Shown one piece after another: positions 1 through 12,015 of a DNA stretch of 64,000 nucleotides (its first letter is position 1; the number at the start of each line of letters is the position of its first letter). The stretch is from Platycnemis pennipes (taxonomy: Eukaryota > Arthropoda > Insecta > Odonata > Platycnemididae). Position numbers and translations under genes: made by a program. Under the pieces are notes generated by a model. That model saw only the letters and a program-made list of their open reading frames with translations, had not been told where the DNA came from and ran no database searches. Location of the stretch: assembly GCA_933228895.1 (NCBI GenBank), contig OW121846.1:75466064-75530063 (forward strand). Reading direction: 5' to 3'.

Positions 1-189
1 GGCTATCAGACTGGAGATGGGGACAAAATTTCCCGTTCAACCAGGGCTTAATCACATTCCCTTCATCGCAGGACCAGATCAGGCTTTCCAAAGATTGGCT
101 CAGAAGCGTAGCCAATGCCTTCTGCGCTCCATCTCTTCCTCCGTCCCAATACTGTGAGGAACTGGGCTCATAATTCTGAGACGAAATGA

Positions 190-830
190 AAATTTCTCCT
201 CCCTCACCCGAGGGCGGCATTTGCAAATTTTACATCCGGAAAGAGACCCATTCAAGCCCAACCCCCGCCGTCACCGGAAAAAAATCACTCAGCCAAAGAG
301 TATCAGATCGGCCCCCGTGGGTTGCTGCCCACCGCCGTCTCTTCCTCCCCGCACCCAGCCGCCCCTCCTCGCACCCGAAAAGCGGCGTCTGGTCCTTGGG
401 GCTCATTACAGCGCCGCACCCCGCTCGCCCCCCCCCCTGCCGCACTCCAGTCCCTCGGTAAGCGGATTGCACCGCCGGATTATCGCCTCGGCACACCTGC
501 TTCCTCTCTCATCCTGCCATCTCGATAAGCCCCTCGCCCCCGGGAATCATCCGACCAAGGCACGGGTGCCTCCATCTTCCGCAGCCTCTCGTTCCATTCC
601 GGCCCGGGGGGCTCTCACTCCGGCCCCCGGGCCCCCCCCCCATCCCCTGCTGCCCCCCCCATCTACTTCCCCCACGCCCCACAACCCCCGCACTTCAACC
701 GTTCTCGAACCACAAGTCTGGATGTCCTCTCTCTTCGCCCGGCCCGGCTATTTGGTGCGTCAATCCGACGGGGGCGTGCCGTGGTTTATGCAGGACAAAT
801 GACCGCAACCCTAGCCATGGCGACGCGGAT
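190..830. other. CpG-type GC-rich island
   Basis: This stretch is strongly C-rich and rich in CG dinucleotides, with several runs of C, and stands out from the AT-rich surroundings. Frames of 91 and 193 codons cross it on the plus strand, but they consist of proline, serine and arginine from C-rich triplets, overlap each other and resemble no family, so I do not call them genes. Such islands in arthropods often mark promoters or untranslated first exons. No TATA box or splice signal identifies a transcript here. The first 189 bases of the window hold nothing recognisable. Confidence 0.55.
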
Positions 831-3345
831 TAAATTGATCGAGTTTGAAGGCCCGAGGCATTGTCCTGTGAGGAGTGAGTTATTTTTTTTGTTTCCGTGC
901 GGCATCAAAAAATGAAAAAGGGGTATTTTGAGAGCGGATTGGTGGGGCGCACTTCCATCACGAGTGGCTTCCAATCCCGAGAGAGAGGGAGTGCTCGCAT
1001 TGATATTCTGCTTTGTCTCTCTCTCTCTCACACGCACATTCGAAGTGAGTTTATTTTTAATCATTTATTTATCCCTTCACCATTCCGGAATGTAGGGCAA
1101 TGGACGCAGGTTGAAGGACAAGGGAAAATATTTCAGTGGAGAAAAAATTAATGGAATAATATAATACCCCTTTGAGATATGAACTGACGAGAGTGCTCCG
1201 CTCTCGTGTGGAGACAAAACTAAGTATTTTTACTCCTTTTTACTAGAACTGCTCTTTGCAGCGGAGCGGTATTGAATAGGGGTTTTTGGATGATTGCACT
1301 ATTATAATGGCAAAAATGTTGAGTTGTCAACTGAGATAATTAGAGGTGAGAGTTTTTTTGAAGAAATTGATACTATTTTTCATCTCTTTCCACTGGAACT
1401 ATCATTTTATTGCTTCATATCCTTATTTCAATCTTTTGCAGAAATTTTAACGACATTGATTGCAAAGTTCCCCTTCTAATGCATAGGAATTCCAGGTAAT
1501 TGGAAATTATACATAGAAATCATTGCAATGCATAGAGAACACAAAACTGACGGGTAACTAAAATACAATAAAATGGCAAATAATATATAAAATTAGAGAA
1601 AGGACTAGCATCCTAACGCACTATTTAATCGGCTATATTTATACCGTTGGAAACTCTAAATTAATACCTAAGTGCCTATTGGCAGTTGTTTTATTCATAC
1701 TAACGTGTGTGATTGAATTTAAACCCATGTACAGTAAAACTAGCTTCCAACCAAATAAAATGAAAACTTAAAAAACAAAACCAACAGGACTTAGCTCGCG
1801 CCTAAAAATTTATTTTCTAGCCATCACATTTCTTTAATGCTATTCCTTTAGGCTTGTGCTTGCGAAGCCAATATTATGCGAGATTATCAGCAGTGTTAAC
1901 CCTCTGTATGATGAAAGGAGCAATTTAGTTTTTCTAAAATTTTCACGTATAACTATCTGAAATGTCATTTATTTATTTTTTTATCAACAATTTATTTCTC
2001 ACAATTTTATTGACAGAAGGTTATGAAAAATTTGAGCGATTGCTGAACTTTTTGGCCACTTAAATATGATATGAACGTGATATCGATTATAAGAAAATTA
2101 TTGGAACGTAGCCACATTTTGGTCCAAACTTATGGTACACAGTGTGTTGGCTAAAAGCTGTAAAATAGTTGTACGTAGAACCTCTAGCGTATTTTTTCAG
2201 CTAAATTCACTTACGGGCATAATTAAAAAAGAGAAGTAATAAGAGAAGAATGTATAAGAAAGGGAAATAAGTGGTTTAAAAAGTTTAAAGATAGTATAAC
2301 GAGGGAAAACCGTCAATATGTGGGGATGGGCACAAACCACGGGCTATTTAAATATGCTTAAAAAATTTCTCAGGGACATCGCAACCCTCACGTTTCTAGA
2401 GCTCTGTATTTACTCTATCTAAAAACAGATCTTTACACGTTTCTTCATTTCCATTTCTGGCCTCCAGGTAGCGAGCAGACATTCGCGTTGCCTGCGCTTT
2501 TATGAGAACGGTTCACGCGAAAAGTCTACGCACCAAGTAATGCGTGCATGAAAACCTAACTTGAGTATGGAACTTACCAAAACTTAAGTCACTGGTGAGT
2601 AACAGAAGAGCTTTTTAATAGTACATCGGACAAAATTAGTGGGTAATGGACAATTTTAGTGCCGTCCTGAATGTACTACCCAACTATTATCCTTGCTCTA
2701 GAGATTGAGAAGTGTTTAGATGGGTATACATTTCTTCCTACGAGTCCCATTTCTTCGTATGATTCTTTCGTCTAGTTCCGTATATTTCCAACCTCTCATT
2801 TTATTCCAACTACTCATTCGCCGCAATTACAATGGAAGGCTTATGCCAATTTCCATTAAAATCAAAAGCAAACAGCAGTGGCGAAATTGGATTTCTCAGC
2901 CATGAATTATTCTCACTTGAAATATTTTAATAATAATTTAGTTCTCAGTAATCACGATGCTTAGTTGTTGTTACAATTATTATATTCCGCATTGTATCAT
3001 TTACTAACTGAGTTACTGTTTAACTCGTTTAAACTGTAATTGTACTTTAATTTGCAAACATAATGTGTGATATGCTTTAGGGGAGACACTCCGGGACCGC
3101 CATCTTCCTAACGCGTTGAAAGATAAAATTTTTTCATCTCGAGAGACGCGAATCTCCGCGAAGATACGCGCGCTCTCACGAAGGTTTCCGGGATGCTGAT
3201 TTCCTGCTGAGATCCCTCTCGGGGGAAATGCGTGCGTGGAAATCCAGCAATGTTTTCACCGATCTAAAATAAGTTTTTGCGCATTCCTCGTCATTCTAAG
3301 GGCGTCAGTGGAGTCAATATGAGTGGAAATTCATATCCAAATATC
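831..3345. other. Non-coding AT-rich stretch
   Basis: No supported gene. It contains a short CT run (1016-1029) and a CG-rich patch around 3090-3245. The open frames are short and without family resemblance. Confidence 0.6.
1016..1029. repeat. (CT)n simple repeat
   Basis: An uninterrupted CT run of 14 bases, followed by a CA-rich segment. It lies just downstream of the first GC-rich island. GAGA-type runs are common near insect promoters, but its role here is unknown. Confidence 0.8.
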
Positions 3346-3622
3346 TTAACCCTTTTACTGCCAGTGGGCCGATATATCGGCCCACCTACATTACATCATC
3401 ATGTATTTGTAATGGTTGCAATTCATTCAAATCAGAGACACCATGAATATTTTTTTCATCCTCTTAAAAAGTGAAAATATATGATCAAAATTAAAAAAAA
3501 ATTCATATATCAATATTAAGTGCTTATAATATATCTTAATGAGCTTGCCCATTGGCTGGGCATAATGGGCTTGGCATTTTTCGGACAGTCTACTTTAAAG
3601 GGGCTGGCAGTAAAAGAGTTAA
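3346..3622. mobile_element. piggyBac-type MITE flanked by TTAA
   Basis: A 269-bp element (3350-3618) sits between two TTAA sites at 3346-3349 and 3619-3622. Its ends form an inverted repeat: TTAACCCTTTTACTGCCAG on the left, and a right end whose reverse complement differs at one base. TTAA target duplication with ends starting CCY is the hallmark of the piggyBac superfamily. The element is too short to encode a transposase, so it would move in trans. Just inside the left end is a perfect 22-bp palindrome (3364-3385, centre ATAT). Confidence 0.85.
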
Positions 3623-5774
3623 ATTTGATTAAATTAATTTGATTTGATTTCATTAAAGCATCTCTTGAGAAAACTTCAGTTTATCCATTAGCAAATGATT
3701 AATAAAAATTGACCATTTTAATGGTCATTTTTTTATCATGTGTATAATGACTGTTTTTAGTCACATTTATTTTAATAACAAAGGGAAGTGTAAAGCTGAA
3801 CTACATATAAAAAAAGCAGTACCTACATTACCTTTGAAAGTCGAGGAAATTGTATTTACGTCAATCCGAAATTTTTCCTCGTCCTGCGTGGAGGAGATTT
3901 TATACCTAAATACCTGCAGGATTGCAGTGCCCGAGTTAGCGCTGTAGTAATTAGTGAAACAACTTTCTATCTTTCTTCATATTTGGGATTACTATGCTTA
4001 ACCTTGATGTTAAATTAACTGGGTACGTGCGATGCGTGTACACGACCTCTGAGAACACCAAGAACATTAACGACGAGCGATAAAATTATTTGAAGCAGTG
4101 GGTGCCGTGGGTATTGAGCCAAGCATGACTGAGAGTGTGAACGCGGGGAGGAGGGGGGATTGGGGGAAGGACACGGAAGCGAGTGTGCAGTAAGGGTGGC
4201 TTAGGTGCGCTGGGTGATCGGGGAGGCGTCTAACAGCCCGAACAAGGGATCGGTGGATTTGAAGACGTCAGTGTGGTTGGCGGGCCATTAAAGTTAAGGG
4301 CTCTAGTAGGGTTTAACGCTGGGGATTCCCTTTCAAGAATAGGTTGCTAGTGGCCGTACTCGGCCGTACCCGCCCGGTAACATTTTCTCGCCATTTTATC
4401 AGCAGCCATCTTCTCTTACCTTTTGTTTCCGAGGCCATGAGAGATTAGTGACCTTAGCCTGGAGTATTGGCGCGGATTTAAGTCTGGAATGCCTGCGCCT
4501 ATTTCAGTATGTCAACGAGCGTAATTAGCTTAATATCAAGCAGCCGATTATTATACACGGTGAATCGGGGATCATCGTTTGTGCTATTCTCATCCGTTGA
4601 TTTGAAATCGCCGGCCGAGATTGTTTTTTTACGCCCCGGTGTGGGATATAGAAAAATTACGGCTGCGATTTCCGACTTGGGTGTGGGTACCATGTACATC
4701 TTTGACTATAATTGAGTTTTCCAACTCAGAATAATTAAGTTTCTTTTCTCAGAATTCATAAAAAATGGGAGTTGAATAAAAAATGTCTGGTGAGGTTTCC
4801 CAAAGTTTGAACGATGATGTTTTGAGGAGTGACTTCACTTAAGCCCGTCTAGCATGAACATTTTATGAATTTTTCATGCTTTTCTTTTTATTTGAATGAT
4901 AAGTATACGATAAAGCTTCTACAATATGCAATTAATTTTATCACCTAGGCTGAAAACATTTCAGTCATTTTCCTGTCTCTCATAAGTACATATTTTTGAA
5001 TGGGTGATTGAATGTTATGTTGCTGGTGTGGAAAATTTTTTCATAACTTACCTTTGGAAGCAGGTTTAATATCATATCATGTAAGAATGGATGTGATTGA
5101 TTTCTTTATACCCTGGATCCCATGGTTCGAAAGGACTCTCTGTTCAGGCTTCTCTTGTGTAGGGTTATAACTATATTTCCTGATTTTCTTCATTGAGCAT
5201 TCAAAACTGCAGAACCATCTTCATGAAAGCATCGTTATACTTTGGTTCAGATAGTCCTACTTTCTTTTTTTTACCTGATTACTTCGCATGCATTTTGATC
5301 CAGCAGCTAGTACAAAGCTGCTGAGTTGTCCTTGGAATGCCATATTATTCCATATGTTACATTGGACCTAGTTTTGAGCTAAATGAAAATTTTCCTGGTC
5401 CACATTATCGCTATGCTTTCTTAATCGTAGCGAAACTATTTCAGACTGATATTGAATGAAAATGAATGATGCTTTATAAGATCTAACAAATTCATATCCG
5501 TGGTCTTGACTTTGATAGTCGTGAGCTGGGCAATAATGACATTTAGCCTCAGTGCTTCGCTGCTGACCATCAGAAACTTGTCCGAAGGCTTAAATTTAGC
5601 GTGCTGCTATATGGAGTGAGACAATTGACCATCATTTTTATCAGCCTAAAAAACTGCGGGGCCCAAACTCGAAATTAGTGTCAATTTCATCACCAGCGTT
5701 GAATGAAAACCCAAACATGACGAATGGATAAAAGCCAAAATTCAGGACTTTTTGCTTATGTCCGTGCATTTTTA
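3623..5774. other. Non-coding stretch
   Basis: No supported gene. A moderately GC-rich section lies at about 4020-4480. The overlapping 66- and 68-codon frames around 4500-4715 run on opposite strands and match nothing I recognise. Confidence 0.55.
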
Positions 5775-6310
5775 TATCTACATCTACGCGATACGCCTGC
5801 AAGCCACCACGAGGGCGTGTGGCAGGGGGTGAAGATCACTATTGACATACAAACAAGCTACTATAGGGTCTCATGTAACTAGATTATTAGTATCTACATA
5901 GTAATTAGGGGTTGGTTGTTAACACATGAATCATGCACTACAGACTACTCTAAAATATTTCCACTACCTATCCATTTGCTATACTGCAAATTGTGTTTTC
6001 TTATAGTACGGGGGAAAAATGATATTTTGAATCTATCATTGCGACAATCTATCTCTCTAATCTTATTTATCTGGTCGAATCTAGCGTAATTCGCTGGTGT
6101 CTTTAATATATACGTAACAACTTCAGTGAAGCTATCCGATTTAAATTTCTGTCATAGATTTTTTAATGTGCATTTATAACCTACTCTCTGATAATGATTC
6201 CCACCCTAATACTTGTATTAATTCTGATACACTACTGAACCTATCGTGACACCTTTTAACGAACCTAGCTGCTCTACGCTGCAAACTGTCTACTCTGATT
6301 AAACCAATTT
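5775..6310 (-). mobile_element. CR1-like LINE, 3' end fragment
   Basis: Read on the minus strand, about 6000-6080 encodes a degenerate peptide with the order IDCRNDRFK then SFFPRTIR. That is the conserved C-terminus of the reverse transcriptase protein in CR1/L2-like non-LTR retrotransposons. It is followed by a 3' untranslated tail with the segment CCCTCGTGGTGGCTTGCAG (about 5797-5815), which recurs at about 28590-28650. The copy is truncated at its 5' side and has no long open frame. Clade placement rests on the C-terminal motif only. Confidence 0.65.
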
Positions 6311-9300
6311 TACGGGTTGTCACCGGTTTTTTTGGTTATGTTCTGAGTTTAAGTTGAAAACTAAATGGAACCTTGAAGAATAAAGGGATTATGATGAATG
6401 GGCCTGATAATGTTTTTACAAACGCATTCATGGAACAAAAGTTAAGGAAGTTTACAAACTAATGATGGCATATTATGCTGACTTATTATTAAATTATTAT
6501 TGTTATTATTAGGTGCTAAGAGTGAAAAATACACACAAAAGTAATAAGTAAATCATTATTTCCATATTCTAACAGTATGTTTTCTTGCCTCTTAGTTCTC
6601 CAGTGGCCATGGCTCTTTCGTACTTTCTAATATAGCTAAAGGTTCATTATTAGATATCTTTGCCCAATATTAGATTTGAACCCGCAACTTTTGGGTTGCC
6701 ATTTGGTTGCTTTATCGACCTGGTCCATGACCGGAAAGAGTAAACATTTTTCCTTGGTAATAGCGTAAATGATCGATAGCTATATTAATTCATAGTAATC
6801 TCTCACTGTGGGTATTATCAACCGGAAAAATTCTTTAAACCCTTTCTTTAAAAAGTTTTCACTCGCGTTAACATGCGCCACATCAAATTCCCCAACCATG
6901 ATCTCTCACGAGATTGCTTTCTTTTCCTGTCAATTCTCTTACTTCTGGCAAGGAAATAATGTAACGATTTAGTCCAGCGTTTCCAAGAAAGTGGCTTTTC
7001 ATGGATAGGTTAAATGTGTATGCAATTCCATGATACGATTTAACTGCCTCTTTCTCCGCTCCATAAACTGCCTCGTTGTTGATGTTTTTCCTTTCAGTAG
7101 AAAACATTCCCAAGGGTAGCCTTTATCCTCTTTGCTTCGTTTCCCTTCCTTTATCTCTGAATGGGACCATTTGGTCGAGCCTTTCCTTTTCTCTCTAGGT
7201 TGGTAATTTTTACGTCCAGTGTAATTTAGATTTTCTACTCCCTTCACTGAAACGGTGTTTGAGCACTGATGCTATAAAGCTACACATTATCTACTTTTTC
7301 TATTACCTTATAAAAATATGAAAATTAGAGACATTTCTATTTTGCATTTTACTGCCCTTACGCCTTTTTATAGAGAATACTTCGTCTATAAAGATGTATT
7401 TAACTGGAATTATGGCCAATGAATTATTTTAAAATTTTAGTAATGTGGAATAAATAACTCAGAACCCGTTCAATTCAGAATGATGAATTAGGGAAGTCTT
7501 TTTTTTCCAAACATAAGGATATACCCGTCAGGGTTTTTTCCACGTTAACCTGCGTGAGCGTACCAATTAGTTTTGTATCCTCGGGTACTAGAAAGCTTTT
7601 CACAATTGAATTTTGCTGTAAGTTGGAGTATTTTCATGGTCAAAGTACAGTTTTTACATATATGCTGCTTTGCTGTAGGAGTACTTGCGTTTTTTATTCT
7701 CTATTGGTAAAAGCAAATTCCACGAATTTGAGCTGCACCTTTTAATGTAACTCCGACGCGAAGCTGTAACTCAGTAAACCTCAAATATCCGGCTTGAAGC
7801 CAATCCTGTCTGTAATAAAGGCTTAAGTGTCGGGTATTAGCTCATATCTTCAAATTTGTGCAAAGCCTCATTTTGAAGTGTAATTGAATGGAAAAAAATG
7901 AATTAAAGGAGAAACGTTCGCTACCTGAACCGATGTGCTTTGACAACGTGCATGTAAGAGCAAGTCGAAAAAGCGAGGTGGAACGTCGGACGATATGGGA
8001 GGAAGGGAAACGCCAGGTTACCTTTTCCTCTTGGGTCCAAATACCCTGCATGCATAAATCATTCCGTCCTTATAACCAATTCAAGAGGGACGACCATCTT
8101 CTTACGGGTCTCATATTTCTACGCTATCAGAAGAACCTGCTTTGGACGAGGGGATGCTGAAGTTCTGTCTCCATTACCGTAGAGATCATTTATTAATAAC
8201 GGTGCTGCGATACCAGTGTTGACATGCTTGATTGAGTCATGTCGTGACTCATTTATTTTCCCAAATAGTACCGAGTAATCAGAGACGGAAGAAGCGAATA
8301 ATGCGTTTGATTTGGTTCATAGCTTTGAAAACACACGTTGATTCCTCACGAAAATTTTTGACCAAAATCATATGTTGTCCTGTCACAAAGTGTTAACGAA
8401 GTAATGGAATAGAAAGTTTCACAACCCTTCGTCTAAAATTTGCAATCTCCAGCAGTGAACATGGAATACTTATTGTCTTTGTAGTTTACATCCCTCGTGA
8501 AGGAAATAATGCTATATTTGATAGTAGTAAAAAAATGTTAATCAGGGTTTCCCTTTCTCAGGTAACTATTAGAGCTATATAGAGATCGTGAAGTGGTTAA
8601 AATCATTTTCATTCGGCAGAACCCTTGTACACTAATCCTCTCATGCGATACAAAATACATCAGTGACAATGTGTAATAATGAAAGCATGGATTTATCAAT
8701 CAATAATAATGCTTAGTTGAAGAGTTATAGGGTGAGTATTAAATTATTATTAAAGTATTAACTAAAAAATACTAAAATATTTTTCTTATCGTTGATCGAA
8801 TTAAAATGTTTGGAATATTGATCGAGATTTTTAAGTTATTTTGTCGTTATTCTTCTACCCAAGAAAGTTATTTTCTTAAGGTGGAATTTTTTAAATTGGA
8901 ATTCTTATAAAAAGCATCTCTGCGTCAGTTATCGAAAAGAATTAAACAGTGCGATTCGTGGCTAAACGTAAAAAAACTCTTTCAGAACCACATGGATGGC
9001 CAAAATTTGACATTTTGAAATAGATGTCAAGCAGTTTAAGGCGATAATCAACTCGAATATGTCGCAATAAAGGCATTTGAAGGAAGAAGTATTTTGTATT
9101 TCTCTCACCGTCTCAATTCTCTCCGGGTATGTTTGAAACATGCCCAGTGAAGTTCAGTAGGTTACAACGCTTTCAAAACTAACTTTACTGTACTTTGCTG
9201 TGTCTCAAGACTTGTTCATTTTCAATCTAAACTCCACATTTCACTATGACAATGGTCTTAATCATAGCACTCTTTATTGAGCTACATTTTCAGCAAAAAA

Positions 9301-9604
9301 ATTCTTTATTTTTCACAGCAATACAATTTTCTTATTCTTCATGCGTGGGGCTATATGCTGTGTGGCTTTTGTGAATAGAAAGTATGTCTCCGTCCTTTTC
9401 TCCTGCTGTATTGGGGTATGGATGCAGATAGAAAACACAGGGAGAAAAGAACTTAGCGAGTGCACTCAACATAAGCTTTACTCTCTTAAGATTTTTGACA
9501 TTATCCAATCAACCTGTTTATTCTGGAATTTAGAATCAGCCGGTCTGTTCCGGAAGATTCTCCAATATGCTATAGCGTAGCCGAAGACGTAAATTAATTC
9601 TAGT
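6311..9604. other. Non-coding stretch
   Basis: No supported gene. Overlapping minus-strand frames at 6883-7247 and a plus-strand 90-codon frame at 7888-8160 show no signal peptide, motif or family likeness. One tRNA-like segment is listed separately. Confidence 0.55.
6665..6725 (-). repeat. Possible tRNA-derived SINE fragment
   Basis: On the minus strand, 6672-6682 reads GGTTCAAATCT, one base from the RNA polymerase III B-box consensus, with a tRNA-like arm before it. Box A is poor. It may be part of a SINE or an old tRNA pseudogene. Confidence 0.3.
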
Positions 9605-9654
9605 ATGGAATCGCATAGCGTTTCTTTCCTCGAGTTTATGATGAAATCCCACGA

Positions 9655-10245
9655 AGTATCGGCCTCCAGCATCGCCCACATCAAGTCCGAAAGCAGCTCC
9701 ACCGGAGGCCTACTTCCGCTTGCTACTGTTTTGATGATCGGTTACTCCCCGGGGGAAAGCAAAGGCTCCCGCGCCGTTGTCGCGCATGCTCTCGCGCTCC
9801 CCGACCACCCCTGGGGAACTCCCTATCACTCCTCCCCGCCCTGCCGGCCCCAAAGATTCACTCCGAAGGTTCTCCGCCCAAAGAAGGGACTTTTGGGGTG
9901 GTGGGGGGAACGGCCGTGCTGCTTCCTCGGGGACTGCTGTCCGCCCCTGCGGGCCTCCTCAACGGTAGGGCCGGCCGCTCTTGGGCATGGGGGAGGGGGG
10001 CTCCTTGGACGTCACTTGCACGGACGCTCCGGGGAAAATGATGACACCGGCTCCCTGCCGCGGTCATACTCGGGAGATGGAAGTGCTCTCTTCTCGAAGG
10101 GACAATGATTCATTACTCCGAGGAGAACCCGCGGAGTGCTTCGGTGCTCGGAACGGAGCCGTGAGGTGGAACAATCCATCAGTTAATTCCGCTGAAGTGG
10201 TGCACGGGGGAGTCGGATTGGAGCACCCAAAATTATTGCATTGTT
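9655..10245. other. CpG-type GC-rich island
   Basis: A sharp block of high GC and frequent CG dinucleotides within AT-rich DNA. A 167-codon plus-strand frame (9605-10108) crosses it, but its composition simply follows the GC content and no domain is visible. It could be a promoter or untranslated exon. Its strand and gene are unknown. Confidence 0.5.
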
Positions 10246-10611
10246 TTTAATGGCTATAAAATCGTGTCCGTAAAGGAGAGTGCTGCCCCCCCCCCCCCCC
10301 ACATTCACGGTATAAATTGTGGCAATATATTTTTCCATGGACTCCATTATAGAAAGACATCGTTTCTTACGTTGTAACCTGTTTTTATTTCGTACTATTG
10401 TCCTAGTTTTCGATTTTTCATGAATAATAAATCGTCTTCTTTCACAATTCATTTTATGGCATTCAGCTTTTCGAAAAGTTTTAGTGATCGCTATAATCGC
10501 CTTCCTCGGATGGACAATAGGCTGTAAACCTCTGTAGGGCGTAATTGCCTGAGGCTGTTTCGCAACGCAATGTGATGCGAGAAGAATTACGACTATCCAT
10601 AGTTTCCGCAT
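10183..10611 (-). other. Candidate secreted-peptide frame (weak)
   Basis: The minus-strand frame from the ATG at 10611 begins MRKLWIVVILLASHCVA, which has the form of a signal peptide: a basic start, a hydrophobic core and a small residue before the likely cleavage site. A basic peptide follows, with dibasic clusters (ERRR, RKKR) and few cysteines, 142 residues in all. The frame stays open upstream to 10800. Against it, the frame runs through a 15-base C tract (10286-10300), read as polyglycine, and I recognise no family. If real, it may end at a splice donor before that tract. A chance open frame is at least as likely. Confidence 0.15.
10286..10300. repeat. Poly-C tract
   Basis: Fifteen consecutive C residues next to the GC-rich island. 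Its length is likely to vary between individuals and assemblies. Confidence 0.85.
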
Positions 10612-10800
10612 TGAAAGTCGTAGAAGGGCCGACGAAGTTTTAATCAGAAAAGGGGCAACAATTCTTCTTACGGCAGCATATACGCTTCCACTTCTCAAAG
10701 GCTTATGAACAAAATATGAAGAAGAACAGATCGAAGTTTCTATGTTTTTGTATTTGGAAAAATCTTTTGCGAATTTTGACTGAGATTCCATGCCTGACAA

Positions 10801-11667
10801 TTTGGAATTTGGAGTCTCTCATACAATGACAAAAGAATTGTCTAACGTTTGTGTATTTCATCATGAGAAGGCATATCTTGGTGTTACCTTGTGGACTGAT
10901 AATAAATCTTACGCTGAATACGGTACGGCGATTCTGTCAGTCAAATGAAAGCATAGTTATATATATAGCGTGGCCAACACAAGCGTGATGATGAAATATA
11001 ATCCTGAGTGACACTCTTAATGGAAGCTTAGCGATGCGAAACCATGTCCAAATGTTATGTGGAACTGAATTAAAAGAGACAAGGAGTAATCGTATCAATG
11101 GTGGTATTCAAACAAAAGCGAATATATGTGCTTATGCTATTACACTCTCGAAAAGTCGTACCTATATGAATTGCGATGAGGGCATTCAGGACCAAAAAGT
11201 GTAATTCAGAAAACGAGCAAATGCTAAGAAATGCAACGCGTGCATGAAAATCCTGAAAGTGTCAGTGGTAAGAGTTGGTTGGGAACCTTCAGAGTGTCAT
11301 AGATTAAACGCAAGATGTGATCTAAGAGATGCATTCAAATGAAACCTGTTTAAACAATGTTTTCTCTTCCTCAGCTTGCCAGATAGCTGACATATCACGG
11401 GAAAGGCTGTTGTAGAATAAATATTTTTGAACTAGCTTTCAGAAACACCACCCTCCACTTAATTACAAATGGCTTAAGGACTCCTGAAAATCTCCATTCA
11501 ATTTTATTACAAGCCTACATTATCCTCTAGCTTGAAGACAATATCTAATACTCCCTGCCCCGTGACATTGCGGCAGCTTGCCAGATAATGTGTGGATGAG
11601 ATTGCGACAAGTATAGACTTCATGGGGGATTCCTGTTTTTTGACGAAGATTAGTAAAAGGTCCTTTA
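10801..11667. other. Non-coding stretch
   Basis: AT-rich sequence without a supported gene or a repeat I recognise. Confidence 0.55.
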
Positions 11668-12015
11668 GGTGCTATCGACGAATGATGAAGATTAAATGGA
11701 TCGACCGAGTGACAAATGAAGAAGTCCTAAGAAGAGTGGGAGAAAAGAGAAGTCTACTGAAAACTATAAAAAGAAGACGGGACAACCTAATCGGCCATAT
11801 CTTAAGACACGATGGCCTGATGAAGACAATCGTCGAGGGAAAAGTGAACGGGAAAAATGGAAGAGGCAGGCCTCGTATGAGTTACATGGAGCAGGTCGTA
11901 AAGGACGTGAAAGAGAGGAACTATGTTGGTATGAAGAGGTTGGCCGATAGAAGAATCGAGTGGAGGGCTGCGTCAAACCAATCCTAGGATTGTTGACCCT
12001 TGATGATGATGATAT
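11668..12015 (+). mobile_element. LINE (family A, RTE-like) 3' end
   Basis: The plus-strand frame encodes the C-terminal tail of an endonuclease-reverse transcriptase polyprotein: a CYRRMMKIKW start, then WIDRVTNEEVLRRV, LIGHILRHDG, and GRPRMSYMEQV near the end. The stop is followed at once by a (TGA/GAT)n tail at about 11998-12013. Such short trinucleotide tails are typical of RTE-like LINEs. The endonuclease and polymerase domains are missing, as expected from 5' truncation. The same tail occurs at 15303, 23973 and 62609 on the minus strand. Clade naming is an inference. Confidence 0.8.

Noticed and set aside
221..802. 193-codon proline-rich plus-strand frame
   Set aside because: Starts at TTG, follows C-rich composition, overlaps other open frames and shows no domain or splice signal.
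9605..10108. 167-codon frame through the second GC-rich island
   Set aside because: Its length is explained by GC content; no conserved motif or signal peptide.
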